Source of the DNA: Ursus arctos
Lineage: Eukaryota > Chordata > Mammalia > Carnivora > Ursidae
Assembly (NCBI RefSeq): GCF_023065955.2
Contig: NW_026623008.1
Coordinates: forward strand, 19,712,001 to 19,776,000
Reading direction: 5' to 3'
Length of the DNA: 64,000 nucleotides
Shown here piece by piece: positions 13,027 to 22,429 of this stretch. The first letter of the stretch is position 1, and every line of letters starts with the position of its first letter. The notes beneath the pieces were generated by a model, which did not search any database, was not told the origin of the DNA, and worked only from the letters and a program-made list of their open reading frames with translations. The translations under genes were made by a program, and so were the position numbers.

Positions 13027-13204
13027 GGACGCCTGGGTGGCTCAGTTGGTTAAGTGTCTGCCTTCGGCTCAGGTCATGATCCCAGGGTCCTAGGATCGAG
13101 TCCTGCATCGGGCTCTGTGCTCAGCAGGGATCCTGCTTGCTTCTCTCCCTGCAACCCCCCCTCCCCGCTCGGGGGCTCTCTCTCTCTAATAAATAAAATA
13201 AAAT
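13027..13204 (+). mobile_element. SINEC element
   Basis: This is a full-length SINEC with the 'gcctgggtggctcagttggttaagtg' head and an AATAAATAAAATAAA tail. The ~16-bp target-site duplication is aaatcccaacaggggc at 13,011 and aaatcccaacgggggc at 13,205. It is antisense to SLC9A1. Confidence 0.95.
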
Positions 13205-13559
13205 AAATCCCAACGGGGGCAGATGTCACTCATTGAGTGCTACCTGTAGGTACAAAGGCAGCTTCATACGCACTAGCTCGGGTCAGCGTCACACCGACAG
13301 CTCTGTAGGTATTATTATTTCCCCCATTAATGTCTGAGGAAGCAGAGGCTCAGAAAGGCTCAGGGGCAGAGTGGAGGCGCCTTCATCTAACCTCAGTTCT
13401 ACCCTGCAGAGGGAAAGGAAAAAATGGGCACTCACTTTTGCCACCTGAACAGGGACCCTTGAGATCTTTTGGTCGTAATTCTCTCCCCCAGAAGAGCCAG
13501 ATGCTGGGGCTCTTCTGTTTTCCGAATGCCCTTCCAAGTCAGAGACACAGACTTTTGGA

Positions 13560-13770
13560 ACTGCAAACGTCCTCAGAGATCATGTCCAGCCTCCTCATTT
13601 CACAATAGGAAAACTGAGGCCCAAGGCTGAGTGACTTGCCAGGGTTACCCGAGTCAGTGGAATGGCAGAAATGTCAGCCCTAGAAGGGGCCAAAGATCAG
13701 CTGACAGGTGGGGAGGCATGACTGGCCCAAGGTCAGAGAGGGAGGTGGGATGAGAAGCCAAGTTTTCTAA
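13560..13770 (-). repeat. MIR SINE, reverse
   Basis: 'cacaataggaaaactgaggcccaaggctgagtgacttgccagggttaccc' is reverse MIR core. A second similar fragment lies at 13,300-13,380 ('tgaggaagcagaggctcagaaagg'). Confidence 0.6.
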
Positions 13771-15622
13771 CTTCTAGACTGATGCCCTTGCCATGGCGTC
13801 ATCTCTGTTCTCCAGCTGCTCAGGGTCCCTGGCACAGGTTCTGGTGGGGACAAAGCAGGCCGAGCCTGACCCCATCAGAAACAGATACCAGGCCTTCAGG
13901 GACAAACTCCTTCCTGCCCAGAGTAGGATCTCTGTGGTCATGCTGTCGTCCCAACAGAAGGCACTGAGACTTGTAGTGTGCGTACCGGCCCCCAGTGCTC
14001 TAACACAATGCCAGGTGTCGTTGGAAGGTGAGGGAGTTGCAGAGAGAAGGGCAATTTCTAGACAGTGATTATGAGGTCTCTTCCTGGCCTCATACAGGCA
14101 CATGACACATCACGGTCACTAGTTTCTTACAAAAAATTAAGACACAGTTTTCATGACTCAATTGATACGGTCAAATGTAGAGATTCTTGCCAGTTTCACA
14201 GCTGGGCAAGACCTGCAGAAAGAGGCCCGGCTTGTTCAAGGTCAAGGTGTCAGAATCAGTACACATAGGTCCCCTTGCCCAGTCCTTGATTTTTACCAGG
14301 AAGCTGGCTGCCATCAGGGTATAAGTACATGAAGCTGGTGGCCCAGCTCCATGCACAGGTCCTGCTACTGTCACAGCACCAAAGCTCTGCACCAGCCACT
14401 GCATCTGTCAAAACGGAGTGTCCTCCTGCAGCATGTCCCAGAGCCTGCCTCACGAAGCCAGGCATCACCACTGAGCTCCTGCATGTCCTTGGAAAAGCTG
14501 CAAGTTTTCCTACCAAGAGTCACAAACTCCCCAAACCCAAACCAGCAGAATCCCAGATCCTCACGCCTTCCACAGATAGCTGAGGCTAAAAAAGCAAAGG
14601 CAGCTTTCAAAGCCCCCCTGGACACACTTCCAGGGACTTCTGGGCCATGCAGGCTCCGGTGAACTCCATCAATCACCCAGCAGAACAGAGCATTCAGGCC
14701 TAGCAGGGACGGAGACCAGGGAGGGGAGGGAACAACTTTTCTGGTTCCTTCTCCCAAAAAGAACATTTCAGACTCTCTTCAGACCAGAACATCCTGAGCC
14801 CATCCACCTGTCCCTGTCCCACTTGGTTGAGTGGCCAGCCAACGTGACTTGTCAGCCCATACAGCACCTTGAGACACAGCCGGGTGCCAACGTGGACGTG
14901 AGTGGGGGGCCAGACCAAGCTTCGACTTCCTCCACTCCCCCTTCCACGTCCAAAACAGACTTCAGAAATTTCCAGGGCTCCAGTCCCATAAACTGTATAA
15001 AGGACGGCATTCCTGGGCCGGAAACTGACTCAGGGGCTCCCGGCCAGCCTGGGCAGGCAAAGCTGACAGATAACATTCTGGGAATAAAGGAAGGTGATAC
15101 TATGGGGATCCCTCAGGCTCCACCGCACTTCTAGGTCTCCAGCACACAGGTCCCCTGCTATGCTTAAACTCCTCAGACAGGCCAAGTAGATATATACCCC
15201 ATTCTGGAACACCCTCCTGTGAAGCATGTAATTGCCCTGGCTGCTGGTGACAGTGCCAACTGGCCACTTGCTGGAAGACACTCCTCTGTCTTGTACGTGC
15301 ACAGCTGGGTGCCTGGCTCCCCTCGGGGTCTGGCCCAGCCAGAGGAGATCTGCAGGCCTGGAACCCTTGCTGAACGTACCTATTATAAGAAGCATCCCAT
15401 GCCCTAATCCTGCTGTCTCCCTTGCACAAAGCTGGCTCCAATCTTGGGAGCACTCAGACCACAGAGCCCAAGTCTGAGAAAGACCAAGATGGCAGGACGG
15501 AGCCTGCCTACTTTTCTGTAGTGGTCCGGACCTTTATTCCTGGGCAGTCTCAAGTGGTAAGGACCGGGCAAGAAGCTCGCCAGTTTGGTGGCCGCAGAAG
15601 TGTCCGAGCCAACTGGACTTAC

Positions 15623-15977
15623 CTATCTTCATGAGGCAGGCCAGCAGGATCCAGAGTGAGATCTCAAAGGGTGTGCGCACATGTGTGTAGTCGATGCCCA
15701 GGACTGGAAAGGCCTTTCGAGTCTTCATGCTGTGTTCAGTGACGGAATGGTTAACAGGGCGGCTTTCCGGGGCGAGCTCGGGTGGGGCGGTGGTGACATC
15801 CCCAATCGAGCGTTCCCGTGGTGGCTCTGAGCCTCGGATGGTGCTGGCAGTAGGGCTGGGCTGGAGGCCATGGCTCCTGAGAACAGGTAGCAGCCCCGCC
15901 AAGGCTACCACCACCAGCAACGAAGGGAAGATTCTCGGGGGAGCACGGCCACAGATGCCAGACCACAGAAGTCTCAT
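15623..15977 (-). CDS. SLC9A1: SLC9A1 (NHE1 Na+/H+ exchanger), first coding exon
   Basis: SLC9A1 is the plasma-membrane electroneutral Na+/H+ antiporter that sets intracellular pH and cell volume. This exon encodes residues 1-118 plus the first base of codon 119. The translation follows mammalian NHE1 closely: a hydrophobic segment at residues ~18-35 (core [18 protein letters not shown]), then a hydrophilic loop with an NHS N-glycosylation sequon at ~76, then [13 protein letters not shown] and the start of a membrane helix ([15 protein letters not shown]). The ATG at 15,977 gives the known N-terminus, one codon longer than human by my recollection ([10 protein letters not shown]). The exon ends with ATAG, followed by a consensus donor GTAAGT at 15,622-15,617, splitting a Gly codon as in human. 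The frame reads on to 15,534 only into intron. The remaining exons lie beyond the left edge of the window. Identity is very secure; the exact start is inferred by homology. Confidence 0.97.
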
Positions 15978-16008
15978 GCTGATCCCTTGGTTCAGCAGGC
16001 CTTGACTG

Positions 16009-16038
16009 TTAGCAAAGTGAGAGTAAGACCTGGGGCAT
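16009..16038 (-). other. Upstream ORF 1 in SLC9A1 leader (MPQVLLSLC, stop)
   Basis: An ATG at 16,038-16,036 opens a 9-codon frame ending in TAA at 16,009. That leaves 31 nt between its stop and the SLC9A1 ATG. Such a short gap would allow only limited reinitiation, so this uORF could dampen translation if it is recognised. The functional effect is inferred. Confidence 0.5.
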
Positions 16039-16082
16039 AGGTAGCAAGGGGTCAGCAGGTGGAAGACAGACTGGGGCAGTCC

Positions 16083-16097
16083 CTAGGAAAAGTTCAT
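16083..16097 (-). other. Upstream ORF 2 in SLC9A1 leader (MNFS, stop)
   Basis: An ATG at 16,097-16,095 is followed after four codons by TAG at 16,085-16,083. I found no further ATG in the leader up to the inferred start site. Confidence 0.45.
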
Positions 16098-16479
16098 GTT
16101 TTAGAGAGGTATTTGTGTGGAAGCTGATCTCTGGGGGTGGAGGGAGGCTGGGTTTGCAATGGAGAACTCCAAACTGGGGAAAAGGGACAAGGACCCAGAA
16201 AGGACCACAGGAGACCAAAAGGTCTGGAACTCCAGACCCGGGAAAGGGAGTGGGAGAAGGAGACTGGACCCTAGGGACAGAGGAAGGGACAGGATAGGTT
16301 GGACCCCAGGCGAGGGAAAGGAAGAGGGAAGGCTGAGACCCTTGGTTGAGGAATGTGACTGAGGAGCTGGGACTCAGCTAAGGGAAGGGGTTAGGGAGCC
16401 TGAGCTAAAGGAAGGGGACCAAAGGAGGGGTCGGGGGGTGGGAGCCAGTCCAGGAAAAGAAGAGAGGGGGCTGGGAGCC

Positions 16480-16880
16480 CAGCCTGCGAGGAAGGAGTGA
16501 AGCCGGAAAGCGGCCGGGAGCTTCCCCACCCAGAGAAGGGCCGGGGTGCAGGCGCGCCGGGCTGAAATTCCGGGGAAATGGAGGGAGGCGGAAGGCGGAG
16601 GCAGGCGGCCTGGCGGGAGGGCGCCCCGGGCGCGGGCTGGGGGCGGCTCGCGGTGGGCCGGCAGCAACACACCCCTCCTTGCGGCCCCGGCGCGGCGCGG
16701 CGCTCCGCCCCGGCCCAGCTTCAGCTCCGCCGCGTCCAGCTCCAGTGACAGCTGCAGCCCCGGCCCCAGCCCCGGCGGCGGCCGACTGATGCCTCGCTGA
16801 GCCCGGAGCTGGTATTTATAGACACCAGCGAGCAGCCAGCGCAGCGGGCTAGAGGGACCTGTCAGCGCCCGCGCACCGCA
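16480..16880 (-). promoter_or_regulatory. SLC9A1: SLC9A1 promoter / GC-rich island
   Basis: This GC- and CpG-dense block straddles the inferred transcription start. It has a GC box (CCGCCCC on plus, near 16,705) and several GCCCCGGCCCC-like AP-2/Sp1-type stretches at 16,750-16,785, alongside a TATA element. The known NHE1 promoter is regulated through GC-rich/AP-2-type sites, which fits. The boundaries are estimated by eye. Confidence 0.75.
16813..16820 (-). promoter_or_regulatory. TATA box TATAAATA
   Basis: On the minus strand the sequence reads GTCTATAAATACCAG, a near-perfect TATA element upstream of the GC-rich leader. A start site near 16,785-16,792 is predicted from the usual 25-30 nt spacing. 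Confidence 0.75.
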
Positions 16881-16939
16881 GCGACCACTGTCGCCAAGGG
16901 AAGGAAGTACGGGTAGGAAGAGAAGAGTCAGAAGTCACC

Positions 16940-16961
16940 AAAAAAAAAAAAGGGGGGGGGG
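16940..16961. repeat. A12-G10 homopolymer pair
   Basis: Twelve A residues are directly followed by ten G residues just upstream of the SLC9A1 promoter. Such tracts are mutation-prone. Confidence 0.9.
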
Positions 16962-17084
16962 ATTGAATCCCCAGAGATTCTAACTAACACGGGTGGAATG
17001 CTTCACTAGTTTACAAAGCGCTTTCGCTAGACACCCGCAGTCTCATGCAGAGTTCCCAACTGTCTCGTGAAGGTTCTATTTTAT

Positions 17085-17265
17085 CCTCCGTATTCAGTTA
17101 CTCTATGACCTTGAGCAAATTACTTAATTTTCTGTTCCCTTTCTTATTTCTCAAGGGGATATAGTAGCAGTACGAATTTCGGAGAGATGCTGTGATGACC
17201 AAATGAGATAATCTACGCAAAGGGTTTAGAATAGAGCGTGGCCTAGAGAACCATTATTATGGTTC
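17085..17265 (+). repeat. MIR SINE
   Basis: It shows 'ctctatgaccttgagcaaattacttaattttctg', 'gatgaccaaatgagataatctacgcaaag' and 'agcgtggcctag' in MIR order. Confidence 0.65.
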
Positions 17266-17321
17266 CAGTTCTGCAGATAACAAAACAGGAGACAGAATTC
17301 CTTAGCTAGGATATCAGTAGG

Positions 17322-17762
17322 TACCTTAGATTGCTAGAGCTGCTGTAACAACGTAGACAAACTGGGCGGTTTAAAGAACGGACGTTTTTTGTCTCGGACT
17401 CTGGAGGCTAGAGGGCCAAAATCAAGGTGTCCGCCGAATGGGGTCCTTCTGAGGGCTGTGAGGGAGAATCCGTTCCTTGCATCTCTCCTAGCTTCTGGAG
17501 GTTTGCAGACAATCTTTGGTGTTGCTTGATGCTGGCAACATAACCAGTCTTCACGTGGTGATCTCCCTGGGTCTCTGTCTCTGGGTCCAAATTTCCCCTT
17601 GTTACAAGATCACCAGTCAGATGGATGGGGGCCCACCTTAATGCCCTTATCTTAACTAGATCATCTTCAATAACTCTATTTCCAAAGAAGGCCACATTCA
17701 CAGGTCCTGGAAGTTAGAACTTCAACAACTTTTGGGAGGGTACAAGTCAACCCACAGCAGTG
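17322..17762 (-). mobile_element. MaLR-type (MLT1-like) LTR, reverse orientation
   Basis: The plus strand runs from 'gctgctgtaacaacgtagacaaactggg' through 'ctctggaggctagagggcc', 'cttcacgtggtgatctccctggg' and 'aaggccacattcacaggtcctgg' to 'tacaagtcaacccacagca'. That is the reverse complement of an MLT1-class LTR from TG... to ...CA. It is a solitary, ancient LTR with no internal coding sequence beside it. The subfamily is not resolved. Confidence 0.7.
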
Positions 17763-18451
17763 GCGGAACTGAGATTTGAACGTATCATGTTCGTTGGAAT
17801 TGGTAAGATTCAAGAGGTCATGGCTGTACGCAAGAATCTTTGGAAAGCTTAGAGCAGCACCCGGCAAGCACCACATATGTATGTCATTATCTTTATTTAC
17901 ATGTACTGAGGGCCTCAAACGTAGACCTTTAGTGTTAGGGCTTCATGCTATACATTCGGTCACAGAGACACATTGACAGACTAGAAGGAAGGCCCTCACA
18001 TCTGTGAAACTGGTTCCATCATGAGACCACACCACCTCGAGTGTGCTATGAATTTAATAATTTCAGATAAACTATATCACTGTGTACTGTTCCTGTTAAA
18101 AGTCTGATCTCACTAAAAGTTATCAGTTAAAATATACTGCAATATTCGTAACCCTGTTTTAGCATGTCCTCATTTTTTAACCATTCCAGGCCCATACTTC
18201 TTGACTCAGAGAAGCCATGTTTGTGCCAACCCTTCCCCCTGCAGTCTCAAGATGCTTGGGTCCTGGGTGGCATCTCCCCCTAGTAGGTTACCCTCAGTAG
18301 AACTTCTTTCAAAATTGGAGTCAATCTTCTCAAACTCTGCTGCTGCTTTATCAACTCAGGTTACGTACTATTCTAAATCCTTCGTTGTCATTTTGACAAT
18401 CTTCACAGCTTCTTCACCAGGAGTAGATTCCATCTCAAGAAACCACGTTTT

Positions 18452-18645
18452 GGGGCGCCTGGGTGTCACAGCGGTTAAGCGTCTGCCTTCGGCTCAGGGC
18501 GTGATCCCGGCGTTATGGGATCGAGCCCCACATCAGGCTCCTCCGCTAGGAGCCTGCTTCTTCCTCTCCCACTCCCCCTGCTTGTGTTCCCTCTCTCGCT
18601 GGCTGTCTCTGTCGAATAAATAAAAATAAAATCTTAAAAAAAAAA
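18452..18645 (+). mobile_element. SINEC (bear/panda-type) inside Tigger relic
   Basis: It has a 'ggcgcctgggtgtcacagcggttaag' head and a 'ctcgctggctgtctctgtcgaataaa' tail. A perfect 15-bp target-site duplication aagaaaccacgtttt lies at 18,437 and 18,646. The sequence resumes in the transposase exactly across the insertion. Confidence 0.96.
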
Positions 18646-18746
18646 AAGAAACCACGTTTTTACTCATCTATAAGAAGCAACTCCTCGTCCATTAAAGTTT
18701 TGTCATGAGATTGCGGCCGTTCAGTCCCATCTTCGGGCTCCACTTC

Positions 18747-19001
18747 TCATTCTAGGTCTCTTGCTGTTAACACCACATCTGCAGCTACTTTCCCCACTGA
18801 AGTCTTGAACCCCTCACAGTCATCCACAAGGGCTGGAATCAACTTCTTCCAAATTCCTGTTAATGTTGATATTTGGACCCGTTCCCATGAATCATGAATG
18901 TTCTTAATGGCGTTTAGAACGATGACTCCTTTCGAGAAGCTTTTCAGTTTACTTTGCCTAGGTCCTTCAGAGGAATTACTATCTAAAACAGCTATAGCCA
19001 T
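18747..19001 (-). pseudogene. Tigger transposase relic, C-terminal segment
   Basis: The frame includes SEGPRQSKLKSFSKGVIVLNAIKNIHDSWERV and KLIPALVDDCEGFKTSVGKVAADVV. These align to the C-terminal part of the Tigger1 transposase. It continues leftward into 18,660-18,745 and 18,290-18,450, separated by the SINEC at 18,452. Confidence 0.8.
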
Positions 19002-19237
19002 ATGAAGTATAATTTTTAAATGTATTTCTTAAATAATGAGACTTGAAAGTCAAAATGGCTCCCAGATTCATGGGCCGTAGAACGGACATTGTATTAGCAG
19101 GCGTGACAACAACATTCATCTTGATGTACGTCTCTGTCAGAGCTCGTGGGTGACCAGGTGCATTGTCAGCGAGCAGTAATGTTTTGAAACAAATCTTTTT
19201 TTCTGAGCAGTAGGTCTCAATAGTGGGCTTAAAATAC

Positions 19238-19870
19238 TCAGTAAATCAGGTTGTAAACATGTGCCGAAATCCAGGTTTTGTTTTTCCACTGATAGACCAC
19301 AGGCAGAGTAGATTTAGTATAATTCTTAAGGACCCTAGGATTTTCAGAATGGTGAATGAGCACTGGCTTCAACTTAAAGTCACCAGCTGCGTTAGCCCCT
19401 AACAAGAGAGCCAGCCTATCCTCTGAAGCTTCAAAGCCAGGCATTGACTTCTCCTCTCCAGCTATGAAAGTCCTGGATGGCATCTTCTTCCCACAGAAAG
19501 CTGTTTCACCTACACTGAAAATCTGTTGCTTAGTGTAACTGTCTTCATCACTGACCTGAGCCAGATCTTCTGGAGAACTTGCTGCAGCTTCTCCATCAGC
19601 ACCTGCTGCCTCCCCTTGCACTTTTATTTTATAGAAATGGCTTCTTTCCTTAAACCCCATGAACCAACCTCTGCTAGCTTCAGACTTTTCTTCTGCAGCT
19701 TCCTCCCCTCTCTCAGCCTTTACAGAATTGAAGAGAGTTGGGGCCTTGCTCTGGATGGGGCTTTGGCGGAAGGGAATATTGTGGCTGGTTTGACTTCTAT
19801 CTAGACCGCTCAAACTTTCTCTGTATCCGCAAGAAGGCTGTTTCACTTTCTGTGTGCACTGGAATAGCAC
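19238..19870 (-). pseudogene. Tigger transposase relic, middle segment
   Basis: A surviving open stretch of about 210 codons covers the middle of the Tigger transposase. Recognisable landmarks include the core [36 protein letters not shown], and the catalytic-domain start [21 protein letters not shown], then [25 protein letters not shown]. In DDE/D transposases of this family the first catalytic Asp sits in a 'VDETA' motif. Here it reads VGETA, so that residue is lost (D to G). The frame is broken upstream (a SINEC lies between it and the N-terminus) and downstream. Confidence 0.85.
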
Positions 19871-19890
19871 TTTTAATTTCCTTCAAGACT

Positions 19891-20070
19891 GGGGTTCCTG
19901 CGTGGCTCAGTGGATTAGGTGTCTGCCTTCGGCTCAGGTCGTGATCCCAGGTCCTGGGATTGAGTTCCACATCAGGCTCGCTGCTCCATGGGAAGTCTGC
20001 TTCTCCCTCTGCCTCGCCCCCTACTTGTGCTCTCTGTCAAATAAAAAAATAAAATCTTTAATGAAAAAAA
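19891..20070 (+). mobile_element. SINEC inside Tigger relic
   Basis: It interrupts the transposase between its N-terminal and middle parts. Target-site copies ttaatttccttcaa (about 19,873) and ataatttccttcaa (about 20,069) flank it. Confidence 0.93.
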
Positions 20071-20523
20071 TAATTTCCTTCAACACCTTTCCTTTGCATT
20101 CACAATCTGGCTAACTGGCACAAGAGGCCTCGCTCATGGCCATCTCGGCCTTCCACATGCCTCCCTCACTAAGCTTAATCATTTCTAGCTTCTTATTTAA
20201 AGTGAAAAACCTGTGACTCCCTTTCATTTTAATAGTTGGAGGCCACTGTAGGGTTATTGATTGGCCTGATTTCAATATTGTTGTATCTCGGGGAATAGGG
20301 CGCCCGAGGACAGGGAGAGAGATGGGAGAACAACTGGTTGGTGGACCAGTCTGAACACACATATATTGATTAAGCCTGTTGTCCTATATGGGTGCAGTTC
20401 ATGTCACCCCAAAACAATTACAATAGTAACATCAAAAATCACTGATCACAGATCACTGTAACAAATACAATAATAATGAAGAAGTTTGAAATACAGTGAG
20501 ATTTATCAAAATGCGGCACAGAG

Positions 20524-20710
20524 GGGCGCCTGGATGGCTCAGCTGGTTAAACATCTGCTTTGGCTCAGGTCGTGATACTGGGGTCCTGGGATGGAGTCCA
20601 GAGTCAAGCTCCCTGCTCAGCGGGGAGTCTGCTTCTCCCTCTCCCTCTGCCCCTCACCGCCCCCCCATGCTCGCTCTCTCTCTCTCAAATAAATAAATAA
20701 AATCTTTTTA
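20524..20710 (+). mobile_element. SINEC, first of a same-site tandem pair
   Basis: It has a 'gcgcctggatggctcagctgg' head and a CT-rich tail ending in AAATAAATAAATAAAATCTTTTT. It is flanked by aaaatgcggcacagag (20,508) and aaaatgtggcacagag (20,711). Confidence 0.95.
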
Positions 20711-20726
20711 AAAATGTGGCACAGAG

Positions 20727-20923
20727 GGGCACCTGGGTAGCTCAGTTGTTAAAGCGTCTGCCTTCAGCTCAGGGCGTGATCCTGGCATTATGGGATCGAG
20801 TCCCACATCAGGCTCCTCTGCTGGAAGCCTGCTTCTTCCTCTCTCACTCCCCCTGTTTGTGTTCCCTCTCTCGCTGGCTGTCTCTCTCTCTCTGTCAAAT
20901 AAATAAATAAAATCTTTAAAAAA
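20727..20923 (+). mobile_element. SINEC, second of a same-site tandem pair
   Basis: This is a different subtype from its left neighbour ('...gtctgccttcagctcagggcgtgatcc...', '...ctcgctggctgtctctc...'). It is flanked by two identical aaaatgtggcacagag copies (20,711 and 20,924). Confidence 0.95.
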
Positions 20924-21159
20924 AAAATGTGGCACAGAGACATGAAGTGAGCAAATGCTGTTGGAAAAATGGCGCCAATAAACTTGCTCAATGCTGGACT
21001 GCCTCAAACCTTCAATCTGTAAAAAACGCAACATCTGTAAAGCACAACAAAATGCGGTCTGCCTGCACCTGCTGGGGAAGGTTCTTTGAAGGATCAAATG
21101 GCTGGTGTATGTCAATCTCAGTTCCTGGCACATAGTTAGCGCTCAGTAACTGTTCATTT

Positions 21160-21645
21160 CTTTCTTCCCTTTGTTATGTCATATCACTGCCCTGCAAGGC
21201 CCTGTTTTCCAATCTCCCCTTCACTGCTCCATTCCAACCATACTTAGCCTCTTTGCTGTTTCTCAGACACTTCTGCCTGAGGGCCTTAAGCATTTGCCCT
21301 TCCTTCTGCCTGGAACACTCTTCCCCCAGATATCTACTCAGCTCCCTCCCTCACATCCCCCAAGCCTTCCCACAAACCTCCCTTCTGCACCTGGCCTACT
21401 ACGTGATACCCCTATTCAGGAGTGATGTTTCCCCTGTCCAACCACCGCCACTATCACCCAGTCCCAGCCCTTTCTCTGCTCCTTTTTTCCCCCCATAGCA
21501 CTTTTCACCTTCTCACATTTGGTATAGTTTACCTATCTACTCTATTTATTGTTTACTGCCATTTCCCGCATAGGCTGTAAGCTCCAGGAGGGCAGAAGAA
21601 CCCTCATGAGTGAATGAATGAATGAATGAATGCATGACAGGATAT
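21160..21645 (+). repeat. L2 LINE 3' end
   Basis: It follows the L2 order 'tcacttctgcctgagggcc...catttgcccttccttctgcctggaacactcttccc...tagcacttttcaccttctcacattt...taggctgtaagctccaggagggcag'. It ends in the L2-typical (GAAT)n repeat at 21,607-21,635. Confidence 0.8.
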
Positions 21646-22240
21646 GTTATTTGTACATGAGAAAGTCAAGGCTCCCAGAGGACAGCTGCTTGTGTCCACC
21701 AAGCCGGGGAGGGGAGGGCTTAGATGAGGATCCAAGTTTGTCTGACTCTGAAGCCTAAGCCCCTTTCTCTAGGCTGATAGCCAGCGTGAAAAAACACACG
21801 CCCTGGGCAACTAGAAGAGAGTTGGGAGGACGGTCAGGAGTTAGAATTTGGAATTCAGCAAGGGGACTTTTAAGCTAAGATCGTAACATTTAGTACCTAC
21901 TATGTGCACGTCCCTGTGCTTCTTGCAATGGGAGCTTCATGATGAGTCCGATAAACACCCATCAGTGAGCTTGATACTCGCATCCACTCACCGCCTGGAC
22001 AGCCCATGGGCGCTTCCATCTCCAGGTACAAAACACAGCCTCCCATCTTCCCCCAAGCTTGCTGCCACTCCATGTTCCAGATCCAGATTGCTTGGCCCTG
22101 CTGGCAAGGTTAAAATTTAGCAGGCTGGAGGGGAAGGCCCAGGGTTGGAATTTTTATTAAGTGCCTTTGGGAGGTTTTGAAGCAGATGGTCCTGTCCTCA
22201 TTTTGGAAAACTCTGCCCTGATCCTATTAAAGTGAACTTT

Positions 22241-22429
22241 GGGGGTGACTGGGCGGCTCAGTCGGTTAAGACGTCTGGTTCTTGACTTTGGCTCAGGTCA
22301 CGATCTTGGGGTTGTGAGATCAAGCCCTGAGTCAGGCTCCGCCCTGGGCATGGAACCGGCTTGGGATTCTCTCTCCCCCTCTCCCTCTGTCCCTCCCCCA
22401 ACCCTCTCTCTCCCTCTCTAAAGAAAGCA
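22241..22429 (+). mobile_element. Older SINEC element
   Basis: It has a 'gtgactgggcggctcagtcggttaag' head and a 'ttgactttggctcaggtcacgatcttggggttgtgagatc' body (older SINEC form). Target-site copies aaagtgaacttt (22,229) and aaagtaatctt (22,430) flank it. Confidence 0.9.

Larger units (their letters stand above)
1..15622 (-). other. SLC9A1: SLC9A1 intron 1 (5' portion)
   Basis: This is the sequence downstream of the exon 1 donor in gene orientation. No second exon appears before the left edge; NHE1 exon 2 should continue the first long helix, and no such peptide is seen. The human gene also has a very long first intron. The interval holds old MIR and L2 fragments and only three SINEC copies, all antisense to the gene. 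Most of it, including 2,600-4,070, 4,990-6,380, 6,790-8,130, 8,440-9,650, 11,210-13,010 and 13,770-15,620, is unique non-coding sequence in which I recognise no gene. Confidence 0.9.
15978..16790 (-). other. SLC9A1: SLC9A1 5' untranslated region (inferred)
   Basis: This runs from the ATG back to a transcription start inferred about 25-30 nt downstream of the TATAAATA box. No convincing acceptor and donor pair suggests an intron, so I treat it as one continuous leader of about 810 nt. A long leader is expected for NHE1. The distal part is GC-rich. The 250 nt nearest the ATG is less so and holds two short AUG-initiated upstream ORFs. The 5' boundary is approximate. Confidence 0.7.
18290..21065 (-). 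mobile_element. Tigger1-like (pogo/Tc1-mariner) DNA transposon fossil
   Basis: Read on the minus strand, this matches the Tigger1 layout. A decayed terminal repeat ends near 21,065, a leader and non-coding 5' region follow, then a transposase gene. The transposase N-terminus with its helix-turn-helix start (LNKKLEMIKLSEGG) is near 20,110-20,215, the middle at 19,238-19,870, and the C-terminal half at 18,290-19,001. The 3' end stops abruptly within the transposase near 18,290. Four SINEC copies interrupt it. Multiple frame breaks and stops make it non-functional. The translated relic resembles the host-domesticated TIGD1 gene, but only as a family relative. Confidence 0.9.

Noticed and set aside
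15534..15622. Continuation of the SLC9A1 frame past the exon
   Set aside because: The frame stays open for 29 codons after the GTAAGT donor, but the residues stop matching NHE1 exactly at the junction, so this is intron.
16009..16218. A longer upstream frame (69 codons) in the SLC9A1 leader
   Set aside because: It starts at TTG, not ATG. Only the last nine codons begin with an ATG, and these are reported as uORF 1.
16374..16672. Two overlapping GC-rich minus-strand frames in the SLC9A1 leader
   Set aside because: No ATG start was found in the sequence, composition is proline/alanine-rich, and they overlap each other. They are shadows of GC content.
18200..21135. Clustered direct repeats suggesting a CRISPR-like array
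   Set aside because: The repeated units are full SINEC elements with target-site duplications, in a mammalian genome.
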